From Oscillospiraceae bacterium (GTDB lineage: Bacteria > Bacillota > Clostridia > Oscillospirales > Oscillospiraceae), in NCBI GenBank assembly GCA_902779945.1, contig CACZDN010000001.1, forward strand, positions 62,001-126,000: DNA of 64,000 bases, written 5' to 3'. Below, piece by piece: positions 9,201-17,078 of the stretch. The notes beneath the pieces are model-generated. The model saw nothing but the letters and a program-made list of their open reading frames with translations, was not told where the DNA came from and searched no databases. Both the position numbers and the translations under genes were made by a program. The stretch's first letter is position 1. Every line of letters begins with the position of its first letter.

Positions 9201-10169
9201 GTGTGCTTCGTCGCAGATAATCAGATCAAACGCCGGGAGCCCCATGCGCTGAGCATCTGCCACAACCTGTATAGACTGGTAGGTGGAGAAGATCACGCAC
9301 AGGCTGTCAGGATCGGCGTTCTGCATCTGGAGGAAAAGCAATTCAGGCTTGGTGGATGCAGGGAACGGAATATCTTTCAGTGAGGAATCCCAGGTATCCT
9401 CGTCCACCTGAGAAGCCTTTGCATCCGAGCATACGACAGCGCAAACCATGGGCAGCTTCGACTGATTTGCCCATTCGCGCATGGACTGCCCGACAAGCGC
9501 AATCGACGGGGCCAGGAACAGGATTCTGCCGCCTTTCCGGTTCTGCGTTTTCAGATACTCTTCCGTCAAGCGGAGTGCCGTGATCGTTTTACCGGTGCCG
9601 CAGGCCATGATCAGCTTGCCGCGATCATAGGTCTTGAACTTCTCAATGCACGCCTCGATCGCCTCGGTCTGATGATGCCGCGGCTCTTTGAATGTCCTCG
9701 TCGTGGTGTTTCTGCCCTCTATCCAGTCGGCATAGTCAATCTCTGATTGCGCCATATCCTCGGAGAAAATGCGAACTGTATTCCAATTCTCAGTGGTTGT
9801 GTCTAAATGTGTACTGAAACGCGCTGCGGTAGTGACGATCATTGTATGCGGATACAGCCCTTTGTTACCGACTTTCCCATAGAACGTGGCAACTTCTTTA
9901 TAATCAAGGGTGGCATCGTCGTCCCAGCATTTGCACTGAATGGCCCAATAGCTGCCGTCTTCTCTGTCCTGCGCGACGAGGTCAATGCCAATATCAACAC
10001 CGTCGTTTGTCGGCGCGCTCGACCACATCCACACCTCGGATAATCTTGATTTCCACAGGGGATCATTTTTCAGGAAGAAGCGTGTCAGCCGCTCGAATTG
10101 TGTTCCCTTATCTCTCTCCGATGTCGCGTTGGATCGGATATACTCAACAGCATCATAAACTGTGCTCAT
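6240..10169 (-). CDS. Type ISP restriction-modification enzyme (nuclease-helicase-methylase), truncated
   Basis: The 1309 residues carry, in order: an Mrr-like PD-(D/E)xK nuclease (D63, Q78-C-K80), an SF2 translocase (Walker A ACGTGKT 189-195, DEAH 320-323, MTATP 357-361, motif VI QAVGRVMRK 572-580) and an N6-adenine methylase (DAFTGTGTF 895-903, NPPW 1003-1006). That is the single-polypeptide layout of LlaGI/LlaBIII-like enzymes, which cut DNA after translocation and methylate one strand. The start at 10169 follows GGAGG by 10 bases and a good promoter; an in-frame ATG at 10301 also has GGGAGG. A premature TAA removes the last 328 codons (see the next fragment). It heads the minus-strand defence run. 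Confidence 0.92.
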   Translation of the reverse strand: MSTVYDAVEYIRSNATSERDKGTQFERLTRFFLKNDPLWKSRLSEVWMWSSAPTNDGVDIGIDLVAQDREDGSYWAIQCKCWDDDATLDYKEVATFYGKVGNKGLYPHTMIVTTAARFSTHLDTTTENWNTVRIFSEDMAQSEIDYADWIEGRNTTTRTFKEPRHHQTEAIEACIEKFKTYDRGKLIMACGTGKTITALRLTEEYLKTQNRKGGRILFLAPSIALVGQSMREWANQSKLPMVCAVVCSDAKASQVDEDTWDSSLKDIPFPASTKPELLFLQMQNADPDSLCVIFSTYQSIQVVADAQRMGLPAFDLIICDEAHRTTGMVEQGKREDASEFVKVHDNTIINGKKRLYMTATPRIYGDRAVRIANADSYIVSSMDDEATFGPEFYHLSFGRAIDEGLLTDYKVIALTMPQDIVSEVYQRAMVEEGDGFDVTESARIIGCWKGLLDQGEAAGHKLKNAVAFCSTIAESKRMSDYFQRTVDAYIDYEKEQDHTLPEFRCKIQHVDGTMDSGSRRERLLWLEQTESGENAACRILSNARCLAEGVDVPSLDAVIFLQPKKSQIDIIQAVGRVMRKFEGKQFGYIILPIVIPAGMTAEQALDDNETYAVVWEVLKALRSHDERLDARINALPYDKKNASPVVSAVDIGGGDQQQNQPQAAAPDDEGGFQPVQTDLLADMGNASQKLQEAINALIVKKCGTKVYWDVWAKDIAEIAKRHIQRIGEIISTDETAKTEFGKFLQGLRDSLNNSITEDQAVEMLAQHIITLPVFEALFAGADFAKSNPVSIAMEKMLAVLRQNTLETEAEKRELRELYASVRMRAEGIRTDAGRQSVIKDLYESFFKEAFKATSEKMGIVYTPNQVVDYILHATDRLLYKEFGQHLCDEGVHILDAFTGTGTFIVDLINDKELMPAEKLPYKYHNEIHCNEIMLLAYYIASINIEHAYHSRIGGAYESFPGAVLTDTFQMNEANDRIDVEMFVDNSERVLRQMETPIHVLIGNPPWSAGQNNANDNNANESYPTLDKRIAETYAASANVTNINSLYDSYIRAFRWASDRIGEKGVIAFVTNGGWIRSDTASGFRKSLIDEFNTIYVFDLRGNQRTQGEQSRKEGGKIFGSGSRAPVAITLLIKNPSSLDQGTIYYHDIGEYLSREDKLSIVASSIKNSKNFKWMQLIPNHYGDWLDQRDNTWYKYAPLGLNNKLNRTNSGLFAGYTRGFESDRDVWVYNFDKNLLEDSVKKTIAYYTSECRRYRATLSEKAKEGKSEIGKIEDFICYDESQITWSRALRNYLARGTEIKYNTTAFSKAM

Positions 10170-10207
10170 ATCTGTCGTTCCTCCAGAATGGCAAATCTTG
10201 TGAAAAC

Positions 10208-10237
10208 AGTATACCGTATTTCCTGTCGTTTCGTCAA
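10208..10237 (-). promoter_or_regulatory. Sigma-70 type promoter for the RM/defence operon
   Basis: On the minus strand a TTGACG -35 (10237-10232) and a TATACT -10 (10213-10208) are 18 bases apart. Transcription would start about 30 bases before the ATG at 10169, supporting that start over the in-frame ATG at 10301. Confidence 0.6.
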
Positions 10238-10334
10238 CACGATACGTCGATAATCTATGGAATAATGTGCTTGCGCGTTCCCTTGCTGAACTTCTATTCA
10301 TCCGACCTCCCATTCAGCATATAGCCGGTTCAGC

Positions 10335-10362
10335 TTGACATTTAGCAAATCTGCGGTATAAT
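10335..10362 (+). promoter_or_regulatory. Consensus sigma-70 promoter for the DUF4143 ATPase
   Basis: A TTGACA -35 (10335-10340) and a TATAAT -10 (10357-10362) are 16 bases apart, upstream of the ATG at 10432. Two ATTTTGCGG direct repeats follow the -10 and may be an operator. Confidence 0.7.
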
Positions 10363-10431
10363 CGATTTATAAATACTGCAATTTTGCGGTAATTTTACAA
10401 AAAACATTTTGCGGCTGTAGGAGTGAGCGCT

Positions 10432-11760
10432 ATGTTCAAACGTAAGATTTATGACAAGCTCCTTGAGTGGAAGAGAGAATCCAATGGTGATACGGCTCTT
10501 TTGATCGAGGGCGCGCGACGCATTGGCAAGTCTACGGTTGTTGAGGCGTTTGCAAAGAACGAATATGAGAGCTATATCCTGATTGACTTTTCCATTGCAT
10601 CAAAGGGAGTTAAGGATCTGTTCGAGGATATTGCAAATCTAAACTATTTTTTCCTTCAGCTCCAGCTCCTGTATCATGTAGACCTGGTTGAGCGGAAATC
10701 TGTCATCATCTTTGATGAAGTCCAGCTATGCCCCTTGGCGCGTCAGGCAATCAAGCATCTTGTCAAGGATCATCGTTATGATTATATTGAAACCGGCTCT
10801 CTCATCTCGATCAAAAAGAATGTGAAAAACATTCTGATTCCCAGTGAGGAACGCCGGATCAACATGTATCCCATGGACTATGAGGAATTTCTTTGGGCAA
10901 TTGGCGATCAAACCAGCTTCCCGCTTATAAAGCGCTGCTTTGATCAGGGCATCTCTCTCGGTCAAAAAACGAATCGAATGCTGCTGCGGAGCTTCCGCCT
11001 GTATATGCTTGTGGGCGGTATGCCGCAAGCGGTGAATGAATATCTAACTACAAACAACTTTAGGAAAGTCGATCTTGTCAAGCGGGACATTCTTAAGCTG
11101 TATGAAGACGATTTCATGAAGATTGATCCGACCGGCAGAATCTCGCTTCTGTTCGACTCCATTCCGTCCCAACTCAACAAAAATGCCTCCCGCTATCAGG
11201 TGTCCAGCGTTCTGCCCGGCAGCCGGGCAGACGACATCCTGAAACTGATCACGGAGCTGGTCGATTCAAAGACGGTACTCATTTCTTATCACGCCGCCGA
11301 TCCCAATGCCGGGCTGTCGGCAAACAAAGACCTCTCGCAATTCAAACTTTTTGTATGTGACACAGGACTGTTCACGACCTTAATGTTCAAGGACCGCGAT
11401 TTTACTGAGAACATCATTTATGAAAAAATCCTCAACGATAAGCTTTCCGCAAACCTGGGATACCTTTTTGAAAATGTGGTAGCGCAAATGCTCACGGCTT
11501 CCGGGAACAGTCTTTTCTACCACACCTTCAAGTCCGGTCACAGTGAGCACAAGCGCGAGGTAGATTTCCTGATCGCACGGATGAACAAAATCTGCCCAAT
11601 CGAAGTCAAATCCTCCGGCTATAAGGTGCATACCTCGCTCGATGAGTTTTGCCAGAAGTATTCAAACAGAATTCTTGCAAAGTACCTGGTTTATACAAAA
11701 GACTACATGAAGAACGACTCTCTCTGCTATCTGCCTGTATATATGGTCCCGTTTCTGTAA
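10432..11760 (+). CDS. AAA_14 ATPase with C-terminal DUF4143 domain
   Basis: The 442-residue protein has Walker A GARRIGKST (27-35), Walker B VIIFDEVQ (91-98), an arginine-rich helical lid, and a C-terminal DUF4143 nuclease-like fold in which an EVDFLI...CPIEVKS stretch supplies D/E-x-K residues. This is a very common family in anaerobe genomes, of unknown biochemical role, often near mobile or conflict genes. The ATG at 10432 is preferred over a GTG at 10423 because AGGAG lies 8 bases before it. It has its own consensus promoter and no visible partner. Confidence 0.9.
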   Translation: MFKRKIYDKLLEWKRESNGDTALLIEGARRIGKSTVVEAFAKNEYESYILIDFSIASKGVKDLFEDIANLNYFFLQLQLLYHVDLVERKSVIIFDEVQLCPLARQAIKHLVKDHRYDYIETGSLISIKKNVKNILIPSEERRINMYPMDYEEFLWAIGDQTSFPLIKRCFDQGISLGQKTNRMLLRSFRLYMLVGGMPQAVNEYLTTNNFRKVDLVKRDILKLYEDDFMKIDPTGRISLLFDSIPSQLNKNASRYQVSSVLPGSRADDILKLITELVDSKTVLISYHAADPNAGLSANKDLSQFKLFVCDTGLFTTLMFKDRDFTENIIYEKILNDKLSANLGYLFENVVAQMLTASGNSLFYHTFKSGHSEHKREVDFLIARMNKICPIEVKSSGYKVHTSLDEFCQKYSNRILAKYLVYTKDYMKNDSLCYLPVYMVPFL

Positions 11761-11816
11761 GATTGCAGCTTTTCTTTGTGCTGGCGCTGCAGTGTAGAGT
11801 CCAAGCATGGAAGCCC

Positions 11817-11845
11817 TTGACAGTTATGGCTGTTTCTGTTATTAT
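11817..11845 (+). promoter_or_regulatory. Promoter of the RiPP operon
   Basis: A TTGACA -35 (11817-11822) lies 17 bases before a TATTAT -10 (11840-11845), which overlaps a TATAAT at 11843-11848. The start codon of the precursor gene is about 40 bases downstream, with AGGAGG at 11876-11881. Confidence 0.7.
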
Positions 11846-11888
11846 AATATTGAAAAAATGTTGAAGATTGTACTTAGGAGGATTCAAT

Positions 11889-11990
11889 ATGAAGTACGAA
11901 AAGCCCACTGTTTTGAAACCTGAGACTGTACAATCGGCAAAATGTGGCGATGGTCCTTGCGGCAGACCTTGTAGCGTAAATAGGGCCTGA
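11889..11990 (+). CDS. Cys-rich RiPP precursor peptide
   Basis: A 33-residue peptide with an ideal ribosome-binding site (AGGAGG, 7 bases before the ATG) and its own promoter. The N-terminal 17 residues are leader-like (MKYEKPTVLKPETVQSA). The C-terminal core KCGDGPCGRPCSVNRA has three cysteines in C-x4-C-x3-C spacing among Gly, Pro and Arg. Two radical SAM enzymes follow, one with a PqqD-like leader-binding domain, as expected for a thioether or other carbon-crosslinked RiPP. No GG or other clear cleavage site is visible. I do not recognise the peptide family. Confidence 0.75.
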   Translation: MKYEKPTVLKPETVQSAKCGDGPCGRPCSVNRA

Positions 11991-12012
11991 TCCAAGCAAA
12001 ACGCATTAGGCC

Positions 12013-12047
12013 AAAGGACGCAGGTCAGATTACCTGCGTCCTTTCTT
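12013..12047 (+). terminator. Attenuator/terminator between RiPP precursor and maturases
   Basis: AAAGGACGCAGGT (12013-12025) pairs perfectly with ACCTGCGTCCTTT (12032-12044) around a 6-base loop; the downstream tract is short (CTT). Placed between precursor and enzymes, it would let the peptide mRNA outnumber the maturase message. Confidence 0.75.
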
Positions 12048-12092
12048 AATATCCAGATATAACGAAAACTTCTACGAATCGAGGATAATGAA

Positions 12093-13532
12093 GTGTATTA
12101 TAAGATAAGAAATGACGTATTGTTCAGACAATATAGCGGATTTGGTTATCTTTCAGATAATTCAGAATTCGGTTATCAATTCTTAAATGACAATCATCTT
12201 CACCCCGGGGAAAGATATGTTTCCGAAAGCGGAGCAGTGATGCTCTCTACATTGGATAAGGAACCGCGTTTTATTGACGATATCGTTGATGAACTGATGC
12301 AAATATTCATAGAGGTTGACCGTGATGAACTAAAACATGATACCATGGAGTTCTTTGATGGGCTCAAAGATCAAGGTTTTTTAAGCAGTGGAGAGACTGC
12401 TAATTCATGTCAAGATCATGCTCTTTTCAAAATAACAGGTATGGATAATAATGATAACGAAAATCCCGCCTTTGGAACAGAGAGTTGCGGTAAAGGCGTA
12501 ATCCGCCCTAATGATTTTCTCAGGAGTATTCACTTTGAGATAGCAAGTGCTTGCAACGAAAGATGTGTTCATTGCTATATCCCCCATGAGAGTAAGACAA
12601 AAACAATAGACTCAGGGTTGTTCTACAAGATTTTAGAAGCCGGACGGAAATTGAACATTATTCATGTTACTTTATCAGGTGGTGAACCGCTTTTACACCA
12701 GGATTTTGTTCACTTCTTGGAAAAGTGTAGAGATTTGGATTTGTCAGTTAATGTCTTGTCTAACTTGACGCTGCTAACAGATAGTATTATTACAGAAATG
12801 ATAAAAAACCCGCTTCTCTCTGTTCAAACCTCAATCTATTCAATGGATTCGTCGGTGCATGATTCTATTACGCACTTAGAGGGTAGCCTTGAAAAAACAA
12901 AAACTGCCGTTCTAAGGCTGGCCGACGCTGGTATTCCTGTTCAAATCTCATGTCCTATAATGAAACAGAATAAGAATAGTTTTCAGGACGTGATCCGCTG
13001 GGGGAAAAAGTACAATATTGCAGTTGCTGTGGAACCGATAATATTTGCATCATATGACCACATTGGGGATAATCTTGCTAATCGTATTTCTTTAGATGAC
13101 CTCGGAAGTGTATTGGACAAACAATTGCCAGAAGGATACGCAGAATTGATGCGCGAAGCAGCAATTGAAAAAGAATCTCTGACAGAAGATAATCCTATTT
13201 GTTCGGTTTGTCGGTATAGTTTTTGCGTTTCAGCAGAAGGTAACATGTTTCCATGTGCCGGATGGCAAACAAATATTCTGGGCGACCTAAACAGTGAGTC
13301 TCTACAAGACGTTTGGGAGCTATCCCCCAAAATACAGAACCTCCGAAAAATAAAAAGAAAAGACTTTCTGAACTGCGTAAAGTGTAAAGATAGAGGCTAC
13401 TGTACTGTTTGCATGATGTGTAATGCAAATGAAAATCCTGATGGAAATGTATTCCAAATCAATGAGTTTCGCTGTAAAGCAGCAGAAATTGCCCACAGAA
13501 AAGTGGATGATTATTTTAAAGATGGTCAATAA
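12093..13532 (+). CDS. Radical SAM/SPASM peptide maturase with PqqD-like N-terminal domain
   Basis: The 479-residue enzyme begins with a PqqD-like leader-recognition fold (about residues 10-98). The radical SAM core has the 4Fe-4S motif C154-x3-C158-x2-C161 (ACNERCVHC) and LSGGEP near 197. The C-terminal SPASM region is Cys-rich: CSVCRYSFC, a PCAG segment, and a CVKCKDRGYCTVCMMC cluster. SPASM enzymes hold extra FeS clusters and make thioether, C-C or C-O links in peptides. The GTG start at 12093 follows GAGG by 8 bases. The substrate is presumably the peptide encoded 100 bp upstream. Confidence 0.9.
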   Translation: MYYKIRNDVLFRQYSGFGYLSDNSEFGYQFLNDNHLHPGERYVSESGAVMLSTLDKEPRFIDDIVDELMQIFIEVDRDELKHDTMEFFDGLKDQGFLSSGETANSCQDHALFKITGMDNNDNENPAFGTESCGKGVIRPNDFLRSIHFEIASACNERCVHCYIPHESKTKTIDSGLFYKILEAGRKLNIIHVTLSGGEPLLHQDFVHFLEKCRDLDLSVNVLSNLTLLTDSIITEMIKNPLLSVQTSIYSMDSSVHDSITHLEGSLEKTKTAVLRLADAGIPVQISCPIMKQNKNSFQDVIRWGKKYNIAVAVEPIIFASYDHIGDNLANRISLDDLGSVLDKQLPEGYAELMREAAIEKESLTEDNPICSVCRYSFCVSAEGNMFPCAGWQTNILGDLNSESLQDVWELSPKIQNLRKIKRKDFLNCVKCKDRGYCTVCMMCNANENPDGNVFQINEFRCKAAEIAHRKVDDYFKDGQ

Positions 13533-13567
13533 TTTATAGACATATAGCTTAGGATTTACAGAAGATT

Positions 13568-15907
13568 ATGGATAAAATAATTATAAGAAATGCATATGAA
13601 CATAACTTGAAGCATCTGAGTTTGGAAATACCTTTAGGTGCATTCACATGTGTGACCGGTTGTTCTGGTTGTGGAAAGTCCTCTCTTGTTTATGATACCA
13701 TATATGCAGAAAGTCAAAGAGGCTTTCTTGAAGGAATGTCCGGCAATCTTTATGGGCAAAAACTAATGAACAAGCCGAAAGTAGACTCTATTGAGAATCT
13801 TCACCCGGCGTTGAATATTTCACAGAACTATTATAATGTAAATCCGCGTTCTACCATTGGAACTATCACTGAAATTGCCTATTATCTACGATCTCTCTTT
13901 GCCGTTGTCAACAGCGATCAAGCGCATGAAATTCCGGAAAGTGCATTCTCTTCCAATAACCCAAAATCATTTTGCCCAAACTGTAATGGCCTTGGTGTTG
14001 AAAATGTCGTTTCAGAAGAATTGTTAATACCGGACAAAGAGAAAACTTTAAGAGAAGGAGCAATCCTGTTTTTTAAGGGATCGTCGGAAAGCAAGGAGCA
14101 GAAATATTTAGCCGCACTTTGTGAACACTATTGCATTAGTGTTGATAAAAAGGTTTCTGAATTGAGCGAAGAAGAACTAGATCATCTTCTTTATTCAGAT
14201 GATAATATTCGGTATAAGCTCTCCTATAAGGAGGGAAAACGCAAAAAACAACACTATGTATTTTTAAGGGGTGCTGTTGCGGCTATTCAGGATCGATTAG
14301 CTACTAGCGATTCTTCGGAACAATCAGCAGTATACGCCAGATACATGGAAGAGACTCCCTGCCATGTATGCGGAGGATCGAAACTGCGCCAGGACACATT
14401 ATCCTATAAAGTCGGTGATCTAAATTATAGTGAAGTAGAAAACTTAGAATTGACTTCATTGCGGGCATGGATTCGAGAAATCAGAGAAAAATACGAAAAT
14501 TCGTCCAAGAAAGATCTTATTGCCGAGTTAGCAGATGGAATACTTCGCAAGCTTGATGCCCTTATCAGACTTAATGTTGGGTATCTGTGCATCGGTAGAA
14601 CTATTCCGTCTCTTTCAGACGGAGAGCGTCAGCGAATCCGCATTGCTTCACAACTTACCTGTTCATTAAAAGGTTTGGTTTATATTTTGGACGAGCCCTG
14701 CAAGGGGCTTCACTACAGGGATCTTCCTAGCATTATACAGTCTACTAAAGATTTAGTAGATCGTGGAAATACAGTAATATCAATAGAGCATAATAAATCT
14801 TATATTGCCGCCGCTGATAATGTGGTTGAACTTGGTCCTGTTGGCGGGCCCGATGGCGGGTATTTAATAGATCAAGACAGCAGGGAAATTGATTCTCTAC
14901 AGCCGATCACTTTTAAGGTGCTTGAAGAAAAGACTGACTTTTTTGAAGTTTTCAATATTCATTTTAGAAACATTAAAGGTCAAACAGCTCGTTTCCCAAT
15001 TGGTGGTATCACGTGTATAACAGGAGTTTCGGGATCTGGTAAATCGACATTGGCATCTGTAGTAGCCGATTGCTTTTCCAGACGTTCTCGTGCCTATTGC
15101 GATGGTATCCGTGGCGGGAGCGCTATAAAGAGAGTTATTCAAGTAAACCAGGCTCCTATCGGGAAGACACCCAGATCGACCATTGTCTCATATTTGGGCA
15201 TTTATGATGATATTCGTGAGTTATTTGCGGCTACAGACGCAGCACACAAATTAAAGCTCTCCGCTTCTCAATTCAGCATGAATCTCAAAGGCGGCAGATG
15301 CGAGTATTGTCAAGGAACTGGCCTGCAAAAAATAGAATTAAACTATTTGCCGAGTTCATATATAACTTGTCCCGAATGTGGTGGTAGACGATTTAATGAA
15401 AATGTTTTATCTGTGCTTTACCGGGAAAAAACGATACAAGATATTCTTGAAGAGCCAATCTCAGACATAATTGATTTGTTCAAAGAATCCAAAAAAATAT
15501 ATCCTGTATTAAAAAACATGATGGAACTGGGATTAGGCTACCTAAAGTTAGGACAAATGTCTATGAATCTGTCTGGTGGAGAGGCGCAACGTATAAAGCT
15601 TGCAAAAGCATTGGGGACTGTTTCTCATGGGCACAATTTATATATTCTTGACGAACCGACTTCCGGCTTAAGTGACACTGATATAGTAAAATTCGTAACG
15701 AACATTTTCTCCTTGCAAAGCAAAAGGGATACACTCATCATTATTGAACACAATATTAAGTTTATTGCTAAAGTCGCAGATTATATAATTGATTTTGGGC
15801 TCAGAAGCGGTGAAGCTGGAGGTAAAATAGCAGCACAAGGATTCCCAAAGTCTGTTTTCTCGGAGCCTTCTTCTTCTTTGTATGGATTAGATAAACTTGT
15901 ATTCTAG
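13568..15907 (+). CDS. UvrA-like ABC ATPase without the UvrB-binding domain
   Basis: The 779-residue protein (normal UvrA is about 940) has two ABC modules: Walker A GCSGCGKSS (31-39) and GVSGSGKST (near 490), signatures LSDGERQRI and LSGGEAQRI, and Walker B ILDEP in both. Zinc-finger cysteines are C136/C139 with C265/C268, and CEYC/CPECGG near 580-600. The first module runs straight from its helical part (about residue 130) into the zinc finger, so the region of about 115 residues that binds UvrB is missing. Such UvrA2/DrrC-type proteins give self-resistance to DNA-binding antibiotics in some producers. Its place between two RiPP maturases suggests product immunity, which is inference. Confidence 0.88.
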   Translation: MDKIIIRNAYEHNLKHLSLEIPLGAFTCVTGCSGCGKSSLVYDTIYAESQRGFLEGMSGNLYGQKLMNKPKVDSIENLHPALNISQNYYNVNPRSTIGTITEIAYYLRSLFAVVNSDQAHEIPESAFSSNNPKSFCPNCNGLGVENVVSEELLIPDKEKTLREGAILFFKGSSESKEQKYLAALCEHYCISVDKKVSELSEEELDHLLYSDDNIRYKLSYKEGKRKKQHYVFLRGAVAAIQDRLATSDSSEQSAVYARYMEETPCHVCGGSKLRQDTLSYKVGDLNYSEVENLELTSLRAWIREIREKYENSSKKDLIAELADGILRKLDALIRLNVGYLCIGRTIPSLSDGERQRIRIASQLTCSLKGLVYILDEPCKGLHYRDLPSIIQSTKDLVDRGNTVISIEHNKSYIAAADNVVELGPVGGPDGGYLIDQDSREIDSLQPITFKVLEEKTDFFEVFNIHFRNIKGQTARFPIGGITCITGVSGSGKSTLASVVADCFSRRSRAYCDGIRGGSAIKRVIQVNQAPIGKTPRSTIVSYLGIYDDIRELFAATDAAHKLKLSASQFSMNLKGGRCEYCQGTGLQKIELNYLPSSYITCPECGGRRFNENVLSVLYREKTIQDILEEPISDIIDLFKESKKIYPVLKNMMELGLGYLKLGQMSMNLSGGEAQRIKLAKALGTVSHGHNLYILDEPTSGLSDTDIVKFVTNIFSLQSKRDTLIIIEHNIKFIAKVADYIIDFGLRSGEAGGKIAAQGFPKSVFSEPSSSLYGLDKLVF

Positions 15908-15964
15908 CAGACTTGGCAAACTACACGGCAACGAATGGACAACATGAGGTTTTGAGGTACTATT

Positions 15965-17020
15965 ATGAACGAAAAGCTCAAACAATGCACCATAATATTA
16001 ACACGTAGCTGCAACTTGCGATGTGATTTTTGCTTTGCAAAGAAGGCTGGATATAACACTAATGACACGATAGATTATGATGATCTTAAACGTATAGTTG
16101 ATTTTTGCTGTGACTCAGGTGTTCAGTACATTTTCTTTACGGGAGGCGAACCATTAACTTACCCAAAACTAATAGATATTCTGCAATATGTAAAAAGCAA
16201 AAATGCTTCAATAGAGACTGCTGTTGCTACAAATGGAATTCTGTTGGAAGACCCTGCTTTTTGCAAAGAATTAACAAATTGCGGCCTAGGCTATATAGAC
16301 ATATCAATGAAGGGCAGCAATTCACAAGAATGGAAAAATACCACCGGATATGATGGAACAGAAAAACAACTGCACGCGATCCACAATATTGCCTCATTGC
16401 CAATACCATTTACTTGCTCCATGGTCATAACACAGGCTAATGTTACAACCTTTTGCGATGCTGTTCAATCTGCGTATGATAATGGAGCCAGGCAGTTTTC
16501 TTTTACATTCATTATTGATAACAATAATGTCGGGGAAAATGGCCAGGATTATCTTCGCATGAACAACCCGTTTAAGTTGGTAGAGTCCTTCCTTTCACAA
16601 ACTGATTCTCTTAACGCTATAACAACGGAGTGGTGGATTGAGTATAGCTTTCCTTTGTGTGTTTACACCGACGAACAGCTAAACCTCCTTAAAGGCAAAC
16701 TAGCTTCTCCCTGCCAGGTACATATGAAAAATGCAGTAACGTTCAATACGAAGATGGAGCTTTTACCTTGTGATATGTATATTGACCAGAAGATAGGAAC
16801 ACTTGGCAGAAATTTTTCTACGTACCAGCAATTTCAAAAGTATACGGGCAGTGGAGTATATTGTGATACTCTGGATAAGATACGAGAATATCCTTCTGAA
16901 AAATGTACATCATGTCAGTACCTTGAATATTGTTATGGTGGATGTCCTGTGCTATGGAAGAATTACTCTTTTGAAGAACTTATGACATTTAAGCAGGACT
17001 TGCTGCAATTACAGGAATAA
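15965..17020 (+). CDS. Second radical SAM/SPASM-like maturase
   Basis: The 351-residue enzyme has the cluster motif C16-x3-C20-x2-C23 (SCNLRCDFC), FFTGGEP near residue 59, and a C-terminal SPASM/twitch region (ASPCQVHMK, LLPCDMY, then CTSCQYLEYCYGGCP). It lacks the PqqD-like domain of its partner, so it may depend on that protein for leader binding, or modify a different site. The ATG follows GAGG by 7 bases, 57 bp after the UvrA-like gene. It is the last gene of the RiPP operon. Confidence 0.88.
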   Translation: MNEKLKQCTIILTRSCNLRCDFCFAKKAGYNTNDTIDYDDLKRIVDFCCDSGVQYIFFTGGEPLTYPKLIDILQYVKSKNASIETAVATNGILLEDPAFCKELTNCGLGYIDISMKGSNSQEWKNTTGYDGTEKQLHAIHNIASLPIPFTCSMVITQANVTTFCDAVQSAYDNGARQFSFTFIIDNNNVGENGQDYLRMNNPFKLVESFLSQTDSLNAITTEWWIEYSFPLCVYTDEQLNLLKGKLASPCQVHMKNAVTFNTKMELLPCDMYIDQKIGTLGRNFSTYQQFQKYTGSGVYCDTLDKIREYPSEKCTSCQYLEYCYGGCPVLWKNYSFEELMTFKQDLLQLQE

Positions 17021-17066
17021 TTCTGCATTATTCACATGTTTTGCGGAAGCAGAATAATATAGAATT
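17019..17066. terminator. Long imperfect hairpin between convergent genes
   Basis: AATTCT-gc-ATTATTC (17019-17033) pairs with GAATAAT-at-AGAATT (17052-17066). It separates the RiPP operon from the convergent hypothetical gene; with no strong T run, terminator activity is plausible rather than certain. Confidence 0.5.
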
Positions 17067-17078
17067 ATGGGAGCGTAT

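Noticed and set aside
11606-11995. 129-codon minus-strand frame across the RiPP precursor
   Set aside because: It runs antisense to the promoter and precursor and into the ATPase gene, with no ribosome-binding site or similarity.
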